NCBI RefSeq assembly: GCF_009928425.1
Contig: NZ_JAABNS010000001.1
Coordinates: 496,001-560,000 of the forward strand
Reading direction: 5' to 3'
DNA from: Pseudarthrobacter sp. ATCC 49987
Lineage (GTDB): Bacteria > Actinomycetota > Actinomycetes > Actinomycetales > Micrococcaceae
DNA length: 64,000 bases
Within the stretch, counting starts at the first letter, position 1; each line of letters starts with the position of its first letter. The notes under the pieces are model-generated. The model was not told where the DNA came from. It saw only the letters and a program-made list of their open reading frames with translations, and made no database searches. This document shows positions 1-8,376 of this stretch, one piece after another. The translations under genes were made by a program, and so were the position numbers.

Positions 1-615
1 CACGCCGCCGGCCTCATTGATGCGGCCGTGGAATACAAAGCTGGACTGATCGTTGTCGGTGCCGCCAGCGCCGGGCTGTTCAAGCGGTACACCATTGGCA
101 GCGCGGCCAACGCCCTGCTTCATGCCTCGCCCGTTCCAGTGGCGCTCGCCCCCCGGGGTTACCGCCGCACGGAGCCGATCACGAGGCTGACCCTCGCGGT
201 GGGCCAGCGCACCGGCGCGGAGGCGGCGATCGACGTCGCCATCGAGTCCGCCGAACGCCGCGGCGTCCCGCTGCGGCTGGTCTCCCTCGTGGAACTCGAC
301 GCCGAAGGGGACAGCGGCGAGAACATCAACGCGGCGCACGTCCACGCCAATACCGTCCTCACTGCAGCCGCCCACCGGCTCCCGGCGGGGCACCATGTCA
401 GTGTTGAAGTTGCCCACGGGCGCACGATCGAAGAAGCGATCGATGATCTCGAATGGGACGAGGGCGAGATCCTGATCGTGGGTTCGTCCCGCCTGGCGGA
501 GAAGAACAAACTGTTCATCGGCAGCACCGCCCACAAGGTGCTCCTTGCGCTGCCGGTACCCATGGTGGTGGTCCCGCGCAATTACCAGCGGATTAACACC
601 AGCCCCGAGGACTGA
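1..615 (+). CDS. Universal stress protein, tandem Usp domains (5' end missing)
   Basis: The reading frame is open from base 1, so the gene begins upstream of the window; the GTG at 28 is internal. About 204 residues are visible. They hold the end of one Usp domain (VVGAASAGLFKRYTIGSAAN, then PVPVALAPRG) and a complete second Usp domain ending IGSTAHKVLLALPVPMVVVP. Two-domain Usp proteins of about 300 residues are common in actinobacteria, where they are cytoplasmic, often nucleotide-binding and induced by stasis or hypoxia. The nucleotide-binding glycine motif is degenerate here (VGSSRLAEKNKLFIGS), so ATP binding is uncertain. The gene converges on rarD. Family assignment is secure; the physiological role is not. 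Confidence 0.85.
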   Translation, partial: HAAGLIDAAVEYKAGLIVVGAASAGLFKRYTIGSAANALLHASPVPVALAPRGYRRTEPITRLTLAVGQRTGAEAAIDVAIESAERRGVPLRLVSLVELDAEGDSGENINAAHVHANTVLTAAAHRLPAGHHVSVEVAHGRTIEEAIDDLEWDEGEILIVGSSRLAEKNKLFIGSTAHKVLLALPVPMVVVPRNYQRINTSPED

Positions 616-649
616 CAGCGCGGGCGTGCACCGGCCGCCTGGGCCAGTC

Positions 650-1672
650 TCAGGCGGCCGCGCGGGCCAGTTTCCGGTTCACGGAATTCTTTCGTGTGGC
701 CAGCAGCATGTCCATGGTGAGCACCAGCAGCGCCAGCCAGACGACGCCGAACCCGATCCAGCGGTCGGTCGTCATGGGTTCGTGGAACACGGCGAGCGCC
801 ACGATGAACTGCAGCACGGGGGCAAAGTACTGCAGCAGGCCGATCGTGGTCATCGGCAGGCGCCGGGCGGAGGCGCCGAAGAACAGCAACGGCACGGCGG
901 TGATGATGCCCGACGCCGCCAGGAGCCAGAAGTGCCCGGCGCCGTGGGCTGCCAGCGTTGCGGCGCCGGTGAGCGCCAGGACCGTCATCGCAGCCGCGGC
1001 CACCGGCGCCAGCACGATCGTCTCGACCGTGAGGCTGGTGATCGCATCAGCGCGCGGGCCGACGCGCTTCTTGACGAAGCCATAGAGGCCGAAGCTCAGC
1101 GCCAGGGTCAAGGCAATCCACGGCGGTTTGCCATAGGAAACCGTCAGGACGCCCACGGCGATGAAGCCGATTCCGACGGCGGCCCACTGCAGCGGCCGCA
1201 GTTTCTCCTTCAGCACCACCACGCCCAGCAGAACGGACACGAGCGGGTTGATGAAGTAGCCCAGTGAGGCTTCGACAGCCTGTCCGGTGGTTACGCCGTA
1301 CACATAGGTCAGCCAGTTCACCGCGATCAGGACAGCGGCGATGATCAGCGGGAAGATCAACCTGCGGTTCCGGAACGCTGCCCCCAGGACACGCCAGGAA
1401 CGGGTGACGGTGATCAGCAGGGCGCAGAAGAGCAGGGACCACAGCACCCGGTTGGCCACAATCTCGACCGCTCCGGCCGGTTGCAGCACCAAGAAGTAGA
1501 GGGGCATCAGCCCCCACAGGCCGTAGGCGCCGATCCCGAAGATGATTCCCGCCGTCGTGTCCGTGTCCACTGCCTTGAGGGCGGAGTGCGGACGCTTCGA
1601 CGGTCCGGCGGGGGCAGCGCCGCCCGGACTGCTCAGCGTGGCGGGGGCGGGGGATCGGTCGGGGGTAGGCAC
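650..1672 (-). CDS. rarD: RarD-type EamA permease
   Basis: Integral membrane protein of the drug/metabolite transporter superfamily, RarD branch. About ten hydrophobic segments run from IIFGIGAYGLWGLMPLYF to GFGVVWLALLVLTMDMLL, as two EamA repeats. Family members are called chloramphenicol-sensitive RarD but the real substrate is unsettled. The frame is open to 1792, but those first 40 residues are Pro/Gly/Arg-rich and unlike the family. I prefer the GTG at 1672 (VPTPD), which follows a GGAGG although at long spacing. That gives 340 residues against a usual size near 300. Transcribed convergently with the Usp gene and divergently from fprA. Confidence 0.85.
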   Translation of the reverse strand: MPTPDRSPAPATLSSPGGAAPAGPSKRPHSALKAVDTDTTAGIIFGIGAYGLWGLMPLYFLVLQPAGAVEIVANRVLWSLLFCALLITVTRSWRVLGAAFRNRRLIFPLIIAAVLIAVNWLTYVYGVTTGQAVEASLGYFINPLVSVLLGVVVLKEKLRPLQWAAVGIGFIAVGVLTVSYGKPPWIALTLALSFGLYGFVKKRVGPRADAITSLTVETIVLAPVAAAAMTVLALTGAATLAAHGAGHFWLLAASGIITAVPLLFFGASARRLPMTTIGLLQYFAPVLQFIVALAVFHEPMTTDRWIGFGVVWLALLVLTMDMLLATRKNSVNRKLARAAA

Positions 1673-1855
1673 AAGATCAATAACACCACCTCCGGGACCC
1701 CTATTCCTGCCTTTCGGCTCCGATGCACCCGGCGCCGGGACCGGGATCCCGGCGCTGCGGTCACCGGGGCGCCCGTTCCCTGCCGCGAACATTTAGAATG
1801 GGGGATTGTGCGCTGCATGAGCTGGCGCCGTCGCTAAGACTCAGAAGGGCTTCCG

Positions 1856-3325
1856 GTGTCCAACTCGGCCGAAACATCGTCCAAAAGCACGTCTAGAAGC
1901 ACGTCGAAACGTCCGCTCCGCGTTGCGATTGTCGGCGCCGGACCGGCCGGCGTCTACGCCGCGGACATCCTGACCAAGTCCAATGAGGTCAAGGGCGGAG
2001 ACTTCGAGGTCAGCATCGATCTCTTCGAGGCGTACCCGGCCCCGTACGGCCTGATCCGCTACGGTGTCGCTCCGGACCATCCCCGGATCAAGGGGATCGT
2101 CAACGCGCTGCACAAGGTCCTGGACCGCGGCGACATCCGCTTTCTCGGCAACGTCACCTACGGCCGCGACCTGACCCTGCACGATTTCCGTGCCTTCTAC
2201 GACGCGGTGATCTTCTCCACCGGGGCCATCAAGGATGCGGAGCTGGACATCCCCGGCATTGACCTCGAAGGGTCCTTCGGCGGGGCCGATTTCGTCTCCT
2301 GGTACGACGGGCACCCCGACGTGCCGCGGGACTGGCCGCTGGAGGCCAAGGAGATCGCGGTGATCGGCAACGGCAACGTGGCCCTCGACGTGGCCCGGAT
2401 GCTGGTCAAGCACGCCGACGACCTGCTCGTGACGGAAATCCCGGACAACGTCTACCGGGCGCTCAAGAACTCCCCGGTCACGGACGTGCACGTGTTCGGC
2501 CGCCGCGGACCGGCCCAGGTCAAATTCACGCCGCTGGAACTGCGTGAACTTTCCCACGCCCGGGACGTCGACATCGTCCTGTATCCCGAGGACTTCGAGT
2601 TCGACGAGGCCTCGGACGAGGCGATCCGCAGCAATAACCAGATCCGCACCATGGTCAACACCCTGACCAACTGGCTCGTCGAGGAACACGCCGAGGCCGA
2701 GGAGCCGTCCTCCCGCCGCCTGCACCTGCACTTCCTGCACAGCCCGGTCGAGGTCCTGGGAACAACAGGCGATGCCGACCACCCCGGCAAGGTCACCGGC
2801 ATCAAGTTCGAGCGCATGCAGCTGGACGGCACCGGCAACGTCAAGGGCACGGGGGAGTACCTCGAGTACCCGGTCCAGGCCGTCTACCGCGCGATCGGCT
2901 ACCACGGCTCGCCGCTGGACGAACTGGAATACGACGCCCGCCGCGGCGTCATACCCAACGAAGGCGGCCGTGTGCTCGACGCCGGGGGCAATCCCGTTCC
3001 GGGCATCTACGCGACAGGCTGGATCAAGCGCGGCCCCGTGGGCCTGATCGGGCACACCAAGGGCGACGCGCTGGAGACCATCGGTTTCCTGCTCGAGGAC
3101 CGGCTGAACCTCCCGCCAGCGCAGAACCCGGACCCGCAGGCGATCATCGACCTGCTGGAAGAGCGCGGGATCGAATACACCACCTGGGAAGGTTGGAACA
3201 GGCTCGACGCCCACGAACTGGCCCTCGGCGCGGAGTGGTCCGCTTCCGGCGAGTCTCACGGCGTCGTCCGGGAGCGCGTCAAGGTGGTTCCCCGCGAGGA
3301 CATGGTGCAGATCTCCCGCGGCTAG
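1856..3325 (+). CDS. fprA: Ferredoxin/flavodoxin-NADP+ reductase, FprA type
   Basis: FAD enzyme that moves electrons between NADPH and ferredoxin, related to adrenodoxin reductase; cytoplasmic. The 489 residues show an FAD Rossmann motif after a Ser/Thr-rich leader (VAIVGAGPAGVYAADIL), the family signature APYGLIRYGVAPDHP, an NADP-binding motif (VIGNGNVALDVARMLVK), and the C-terminal GWIKRGPVGLIGHTKGDA segment that closes over FAD. Length matches mycobacterial FprA plus the leader. The start is GTG at 1856 behind an AGAAGGG box. It stands alone, so its ferredoxin partner is not in the window. Confidence 0.93.
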   Translation: MSNSAETSSKSTSRSTSKRPLRVAIVGAGPAGVYAADILTKSNEVKGGDFEVSIDLFEAYPAPYGLIRYGVAPDHPRIKGIVNALHKVLDRGDIRFLGNVTYGRDLTLHDFRAFYDAVIFSTGAIKDAELDIPGIDLEGSFGGADFVSWYDGHPDVPRDWPLEAKEIAVIGNGNVALDVARMLVKHADDLLVTEIPDNVYRALKNSPVTDVHVFGRRGPAQVKFTPLELRELSHARDVDIVLYPEDFEFDEASDEAIRSNNQIRTMVNTLTNWLVEEHAEAEEPSSRRLHLHFLHSPVEVLGTTGDADHPGKVTGIKFERMQLDGTGNVKGTGEYLEYPVQAVYRAIGYHGSPLDELEYDARRGVIPNEGGRVLDAGGNPVPGIYATGWIKRGPVGLIGHTKGDALETIGFLLEDRLNLPPAQNPDPQAIIDLLEERGIEYTTWEGWNRLDAHELALGAEWSASGESHGVVRERVKVVPREDMVQISRG

Positions 3326-3559
3326 GCGCCGCCGCTCCGCGGCGCAGAAGTTCTCACGACGCGCGAATCCGCCCTCGCGCACGGTATTCCGGCGTCGGCA
3401 GCGCTTTTGCGCAGCACGGGACAGATTCCGCAGCGCGGGACCGATTGCGCGGCGTGGAACGGCGGCCGGCGCAAGCTCTGGCGGCCACCCGGCAGGCGCA
3501 CTACACTGGGACGGACGTGGCTGCCTCTGGCATCGTCGCGCCTGTCCGGTGGGAGTTCA

Positions 3560-4948
3560 ATGACGAAAGTGATCCATCCGGCAGCGCTGTTCCCGCCAGC
3601 AGGTGGGATCCCCGCAGCGCTGCGCCAGCAGTACGCCAGCGCCGGCCATGAGCAGCTGGACGCCCAGGGACTCGGGTTCCCGGGGGACCTGCAGCTGCCG
3701 GGTCTCAGCAGCCTGATCCAGGAGTCCTGGCGCCGCTCTGCCGAGCTGCAGGCCAACCCGGACAACCCCGAGGCCCCGCTGGCCATGGACCGCGAAGAAC
3801 TCGAGGAGTACCGGCGGCAGCATCCGCTGGCGGCGATCATGCCCGTGATCCACAAGCTCCTGGTCCTGCCCAGCCACGACAGCGGAATGCTGGTGGCCGT
3901 AGGCGATGAGGTCGGCCGGTTGCTCTGGGTCGAAGGCGATGCCGCCATGCAGCGCCGGGCCGAGCGGATGATGTTCGTCCCGGGCGCCGACTGGTCCGAG
4001 GCAACCGTGGGCACCAGTGCGCCGGGAACCGCACTGGCCCTGGGCCGCGGCATCCAGATCTCCGGCGCCGAACACTACAAACGCTCCGTCCACCCGTGGA
4101 GCTGCACCGCCGTACCGTTCCATGACCCGGATTCCGGGGCCCTCCTGGGCGTCGTGGATATCACCGGGACGGAATCCGCCGTCGCCCCGCACACACTCTC
4201 GCTCGTCGAAGCGACCGTGGCTGCCGCCCAGGCGCACCTCCGTGTGGAACGCCTGCAGCTCGCCGCTGAGCGCCAGTCCTCGCCGGCCCGACGCCGGGGT
4301 CCCGGCTTTGCCGCGGCAGGCCGGGACGGTGCCGGCGCGGCGGGCAGCCTGTACCGCAACAGCCTCCAGCTCCTCGGCCGGGACCAGGCGCTCCTCAGCA
4401 TCGACGGCCGCACCGTGCCGTTGTCCGCCCGGCACAGCGAAATCCTGGCCTTGCTCAGCACCCACCCGGAGGGGCTGAACGCCGAGGAACTGTGCGCCCT
4501 CCTGTACCCGGGAAACGCCTCCACCATGACGCTGAGGGCCGAGATGGTCCGCCTGCGCAAGGTCCTCCAGCAGCTCAATCCGGATGCTGTTCCGGAGTCA
4601 CGCCCCTACCGGCTGCCGCTGGACCTGGTGCCTGACTCCGGGCAGGTCCTGAACTGCCTGCAGCGCGGCGCGCACCGGATCGCCCTGGAAATCTACCGCG
4701 GCGCTGTCCTGCCCCGCTCCGAGGCCCCCGGCATCGCCGAACTGCGGAACCGGGTCTCCTCCCTGCTCCGCGAAGCCGTGCTGACGGACGGCAGCGCCGA
4801 GTCGCTCCTGAGGTATGCCGAGCTTCCCGAGGCGAAGGACGACGTCGAGGTCCGGATCGCGGCACTGAAACTGCTGCCGCCGCGGTCGCCCAAGCGGGCC
4901 GCCATCGTTGCCGATCTGGAACGGCTCGAGGCCGAGCTCAGCGCCTGA
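3560..4948 (+). CDS. GAF-domain transcriptional regulator of the alcohol/aldehyde cluster
   Basis: Cytoplasmic regulator of 462 residues. The N-terminal half carries an AcoR-like helix (SSLIQESWRRSAE) and a GAF sensor domain with the typical FVPGADWSEATVGTSAPGTA and HPWSCTAVPFHD segments. There is no sigma-54 AAA domain. The C-terminal half instead has a winged-helix-like region (VPLSARHSEILALLSTHPEG, then TMTLRAEMVRLRKVL), the usual arrangement in actinobacterial regulators next to aldehyde dehydrogenases. The frame is open upstream to 3407 but the ATG at 3560 follows GGGAG and begins a normal family N-terminus. It lies just upstream of and co-oriented with the aldehyde dehydrogenase gene, so it probably controls it; the inducer is not visible. 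Confidence 0.82.
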   Translation: MTKVIHPAALFPPAGGIPAALRQQYASAGHEQLDAQGLGFPGDLQLPGLSSLIQESWRRSAELQANPDNPEAPLAMDREELEEYRRQHPLAAIMPVIHKLLVLPSHDSGMLVAVGDEVGRLLWVEGDAAMQRRAERMMFVPGADWSEATVGTSAPGTALALGRGIQISGAEHYKRSVHPWSCTAVPFHDPDSGALLGVVDITGTESAVAPHTLSLVEATVAAAQAHLRVERLQLAAERQSSPARRRGPGFAAAGRDGAGAAGSLYRNSLQLLGRDQALLSIDGRTVPLSARHSEILALLSTHPEGLNAEELCALLYPGNASTMTLRAEMVRLRKVLQQLNPDAVPESRPYRLPLDLVPDSGQVLNCLQRGAHRIALEIYRGAVLPRSEAPGIAELRNRVSSLLREAVLTDGSAESLLRYAELPEAKDDVEVRIAALKLLPPRSPKRAAIVADLERLEAELSA

Positions 4949-4984
4949 CCCGCCATGGGCCGCGGGAGTGACCCGGGTCACTTC

Positions 4985-5005
4985 GGTTGCAACCTGACTG
5001 CAACC
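4985..5005 (+). promoter_or_regulatory. Candidate operator upstream of aldehyde dehydrogenase
   Basis: The palindrome GGTTGCAACC at 4985-4994 overlaps a direct repeat: TGCAACC at 4988 and again at 4999, an 11-bp period or one helical turn. It sits about 80 bp before the aldehyde dehydrogenase ATG and just after the GAF-regulator gene. It is a plausible binding site for that regulator. Assignment to the regulator is inference. Confidence 0.4.
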
Positions 5006-5082
5006 TCCCGACTCCTAGGCTGAACGCAACGGTGGCGCCGACATCTGGCCGCCATCAATCTTGCACAGCAAAGGAGCTAGCA

Positions 5083-6606
5083 ATGACTGTTTACGCACAG
5101 CCCGGTACCGAGGGCTCGAAGGTCACTTTCAAGGACCGCTACGAGAACTGGATCGGCGGCGAGTGGGTTGCCCCGGTCAAGGGCCAGTACTTCGAGAACA
5201 TCACCCCCGTCACCGGCAAGGTGTTCTGTGAGGTCGCCCGTGGCACCGCCGAGGACATCGAACTCGCGCTCGACGCCGCCCACAAGATTGCGCCCTCCTG
5301 GGGCAAGACGTCCGTGGCCGAACGCGCCGCCATCCTGAACAAGATCGCAGACCGCATCGACGAGAACCTCGAGATGCTCGCTGTCGCCGAGTCCTGGGAC
5401 AACGGCAAGCCGATCCGCGAAACCCTCAACGCGGACATCCCGCTCGCCGCCGACCACTTCCGCTACTTTGCCTCCGCCGTCCGCGCCCAGGAAGGTCGGC
5501 TGTCCCAGCTCGACGAGGACACCACCGCCTACCACTACCACGAGCCGCTCGGCGTCGTCGGCCAGATCATCCCCTGGAACTTCCCGATCCTGATGGCCGT
5601 CTGGAAGCTTGCCCCGGCCCTCGCCGCCGGCAACGCCGTCGTCCTGAAGCCGGCCGAGCAGACCCCGTCCTCAATCCTGGTCCTGATGGAACTCATCGGC
5701 GACCTGCTGCCGGCCGGCGTCCTGAATGTTGTCAACGGTTTCGGCGTCGAGGCCGGCAAGCCGCTGGCCTCCAGCCCCCGGATCCGCAAGATCGCCTTTA
5801 CCGGCGAAACCTCCACCGGCCGGCTGATCAGCCAGTACGCCAGCCAGAACCTGATCCCGGTCACGCTGGAACTCGGCGGCAAGAGCCCCAACATCTTCTT
5901 CAACGACGTTGCCGACACCAACGACGCGTTCTACGACAAGGCCCAGGAAGGGTTCACGCTCTTCGCCTTCAACCAGGGTGAAGTCTGCACCTGCCCCTCC
6001 CGCGCCCTGGTCCAGGAGGACATCTACGATTCCTTCATGGCCGACGCCGTGGCCCGGGTCGAGAAGATCATCCAGGGCAACCCGCTGGACACCGAAACGC
6101 AGCTCGGGGCCCAGGCCTCGAACGACCAGCTGGAGAAGATCCTCTCCTACATCGACATCGGAAAGCAGGAGGGCGCCAAGATCCTCACAGGCGGCGCCCG
6201 GGCCGAAATGCCCGGCGACCTGGCCGGCGGCTACTACGTCCAGCCGACCATCTTCGAAGGCCACAACAAGATGCGGATCTTCCAGGAGGAAATCTTTGGC
6301 CCGGTGGTCTCCGTGACCCGCTTCAGCGACTACAACGACGCCATGGGCATCGCAAACGACACCCTCTACGGCCTCGGCGCCGGCGTCTGGTCCCGCAACG
6401 GCAACGTCGCCTACCGTGCCGGCCGTGAAATCCAGGCCGGCCGGGTGTGGGTCAACAACTACCACGCCTACCCGGCAGGGGCTGCGTTCGGCGGCTACAA
6501 GTCCTCCGGCATCGGACGCGAAAACCACGCGATGATGCTGGACCACTACCAGCAGACCAAGAACCTCCTGGTCAGCTACAACGAGAACAAGCTCGGCTTC
6601 TTCTGA
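5083..6606 (+). CDS. exaC: NAD-dependent acetaldehyde/aldehyde dehydrogenase (ExaC/AldA type)
   Basis: Oxidises acetaldehyde and similar short aldehydes to acids. The ATG at 5083 follows AAGGAGCTAGCA, giving 507 residues, typical for the family. Visible hallmarks are the oxyanion Asn ([20 protein letters not shown]), catalytic Glu (LELGGKSP), the nucleophile in [11 protein letters not shown] with Cys at residue 302, and the C-terminal [13 protein letters not shown]. The CTC cysteine pair is typical of the ExaC/AcoD group. It is followed by a strong hairpin, then adhP and the DUF779 gene. Together these can take an alcohol to its acid. Expression is probably controlled by the upstream GAF regulator. 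Confidence 0.93.
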   Translation: MTVYAQPGTEGSKVTFKDRYENWIGGEWVAPVKGQYFENITPVTGKVFCEVARGTAEDIELALDAAHKIAPSWGKTSVAERAAILNKIADRIDENLEMLAVAESWDNGKPIRETLNADIPLAADHFRYFASAVRAQEGRLSQLDEDTTAYHYHEPLGVVGQIIPWNFPILMAVWKLAPALAAGNAVVLKPAEQTPSSILVLMELIGDLLPAGVLNVVNGFGVEAGKPLASSPRIRKIAFTGETSTGRLISQYASQNLIPVTLELGGKSPNIFFNDVADTNDAFYDKAQEGFTLFAFNQGEVCTCPSRALVQEDIYDSFMADAVARVEKIIQGNPLDTETQLGAQASNDQLEKILSYIDIGKQEGAKILTGGARAEMPGDLAGGYYVQPTIFEGHNKMRIFQEEIFGPVVSVTRFSDYNDAMGIANDTLYGLGAGVWSRNGNVAYRAGREIQAGRVWVNNYHAYPAGAAFGGYKSSGIGRENHAMMLDHYQQTKNLLVSYNENKLGFF

Positions 6607-6620
6607 GCCGCACCAAACCC

Positions 6621-6654
6621 GGGCGGGGCGGATCAGGATTGATCCGCCCCGCCC
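6621..6654 (+). terminator. Hairpin between exaC and adhP
   Basis: A perfect 14-bp inverted repeat: GGGCGGGGCGGATC at 6621-6634 and its complement at 6641-6654, around a 6-base loop. No U-tract follows. It could attenuate transcription or protect the exaC transcript end while allowing readthrough into adhP. Confidence 0.65.
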
Positions 6655-6743
6655 GTACCACTTGTGCACCTACGCGGAAGGACGCCGGCACGCTGCACAC
6701 GCCCTCTAGCTGCACCCAAGTTTGATGACGCAAGGATTTCGCT

Positions 6744-7781
6744 ATGACGACGACAACGACGACGACGACAATGCAGGCCGCAGTAGTAACCGAATTCGGC
6801 AAGGACCTGCAGATCCAGACCCTCCCCGTTCCAGTGCCGGGCCGGGGCGAGGCGCTCGTGAAGGTACTCACCACCGGCGTCTGCCACACAGACCTCCACG
6901 CCGCGGAAGGCGACTGGCCGGTCAAGCCGACCCCGCCGTTCATCCCGGGCCATGAAGGCGTCGGGGAGGTCGTTGCCCTCGGCGAAGGCGTCACGGACCT
7001 GGCCGTCGGAGACCTCGTCGGCAATGCCTGGCTCTGGTCCGCCTGCGGCGATTGCCAGTACTGCCGCACCGGCTGGGAAACCCTCTGTGAAGCGCAGCAG
7101 AACGCCGGCTACAGCGTTGACGGCTCCTTTGGCGAGTACATGCTGGTGGACACGCGTTTCGCGGCCAGGATCCCGGCGGGCTCGGACCCCGTCGAGGTGG
7201 CCCCGGTACTTTGCGCCGGAGTGACCGTCTACAAGGGGCTCAAGATGACCGAGGCCCGGCCCGGCCAGTGGGTCACGATCTCGGGCATCGGCGGGCTCGG
7301 CCACATCGCCGTCCAGTACGCGGTTGCCATGGGCCTGCGTGTTGCCGCGGTGGACATTGCTGACGACAAGCTGGCCCTGGCCAAGAAGCACGGTGCCGAG
7401 CTGACCGTTAATGCTCTGCATGAAGATCCCGCCGAAGTCATCCAGCGCGAAACCGGAGGTTGCCATGGAGTCCTGGTCACGGCAGTGCACCCGTCAGCAT
7501 TCGGCCCGGCGATCGGGATGGCCCGCCGCGGCGGAACGATTGTGTTCAACGGCCTGCCGCCGGGTGACTTCCCGGCACCGATCTTTGAGATTGTGCTCAA
7601 GGGCCTGACCGTCCGCGGTTCCATCGTGGGAACGCGGCAGGACCTGGAGGAGGCCCTGGACTTCTTCGCCCAGGGCAAGATCCACCCCACCGTCTCCACC
7701 CGGGAGCTCTCCGACGTGAATGCCGTGCTCGACGAAATGAAGCACGCCAAGATCGACGGCCGCGTTGTCATCAAGTACTGA
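6744..7781 (+). CDS. adhP: Zinc-dependent alcohol dehydrogenase AdhP
   Basis: Medium-chain NAD(P)-dependent alcohol dehydrogenase, 345 residues. Catalytic-zinc ligands are in TTGVCHTDLHAAEGDWP and IPGHEGVGEV; the four structural-zinc cysteines are in CGDCQYCRTGWETLC. The coenzyme motif GIGGLGHIAVQYA follows. The start ATG at 6744 is followed by a run of ACG/ACA codons giving a poly-threonine N-terminus (MTTTTTTTTM). The second Met, the usual family start, may be the true start, so the Thr run could be a slippage-prone extension. It lies between exaC and the DUF779 gene. Likely role: ethanol or other primary alcohols to aldehyde. Confidence 0.93.
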   Translation: MTTTTTTTTMQAAVVTEFGKDLQIQTLPVPVPGRGEALVKVLTTGVCHTDLHAAEGDWPVKPTPPFIPGHEGVGEVVALGEGVTDLAVGDLVGNAWLWSACGDCQYCRTGWETLCEAQQNAGYSVDGSFGEYMLVDTRFAARIPAGSDPVEVAPVLCAGVTVYKGLKMTEARPGQWVTISGIGGLGHIAVQYAVAMGLRVAAVDIADDKLALAKKHGAELTVNALHEDPAEVIQRETGGCHGVLVTAVHPSAFGPAIGMARRGGTIVFNGLPPGDFPAPIFEIVLKGLTVRGSIVGTRQDLEEALDFFAQGKIHPTVSTRELSDVNAVLDEMKHAKIDGRVVIKY

Positions 7782-7797
7782 TAAAGAAAGGACTCTG

Positions 7798-8205
7798 ATG
7801 CCCCAGACCAAGCTCGACGCCGCCGTGACCGTTCCCGGGGAGGACTTCTCACGGGTGGCGCTCACCCCGGAGTCGGTGGAGCTGCTGCGCAAGATGTGGC
7901 TGCAGCACGGTCCGCTGATGTTCCATCAGTCCGGCGGCTGCTGCGACGGATCCTCGCCGATGTGCTACCCCGCCGGGGAGTTCATCACCGGGGACTCGGA
8001 CGTGCAGCTGGGCCTATTCGACATTTCCGACGGGGTGCAGCCGCAGCCCATTGAGTTCTGGATGTCGAAGGAGCAGTTCAACTACTGGAGCCACACCCAC
8101 CTGACCGTGGATGTTGTTCCCGGCCGGGGGAGCGGGTTCTCGGTGGAAGCGCCGGAAGGCAAGCGCTTCCTGATCCGGTCCAAGCTGATGGACTGGCCGG
8201 TCTAG
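7798..8205 (+). CDS. DUF779 protein of the aldehyde dehydrogenase cluster
   Basis: Soluble 135-residue protein of the DUF779 family, which is repeatedly found beside aldehyde dehydrogenases and alcohol dehydrogenases. The hallmark cysteine cluster is present (QSGGCCDGSSPMCYPAGEF), followed by WSHTHLTVDVVPGRGSGFS. The cysteines suggest metal or redox binding, but no biochemical activity is established as far as I know. The ATG at 7798 follows AAGAAAGGA and lies 16 bp after the adhP stop, so the two are very likely cotranscribed. Confidence 0.85.
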   Translation: MPQTKLDAAVTVPGEDFSRVALTPESVELLRKMWLQHGPLMFHQSGGCCDGSSPMCYPAGEFITGDSDVQLGLFDISDGVQPQPIEFWMSKEQFNYWSHTHLTVDVVPGRGSGFSVEAPEGKRFLIRSKLMDWPV

Positions 8206-8254
8206 CGGGTCTGGCCGAGTCTGGAGGGTTCAGAAGCGGGCAAATGGTTCACGA

Positions 8255-8290
8255 GCGGGCCGTGCAGGGCAACCTGCGCGGCCCGCTTTT
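8255..8290 (+). terminator. Rho-independent terminator of the alcohol/aldehyde cluster
   Basis: Nested hairpin: GCGGGCCG at 8255-8262 pairs with CGGCCCGC at 8279-8286, and GCAGG pairs with CCTGC inside it. TTTT follows. Confidence 0.8.
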
Positions 8291-8376
8291 CGCGTCTCAC
8301 TATGTGGGACAAAAATAGCCGTCCAGTGGATGGACACTACTATGGATAGGTCTGTTTCCACAAAGCTACCGAGATT

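Noticed and set aside
1841..3382. 513-residue minus-strand frame over fprA
   Set aside because: Antisense shadow of a clear FprA protein; Val/Asp/Arg-rich composition typical of high-GC reverse frames.
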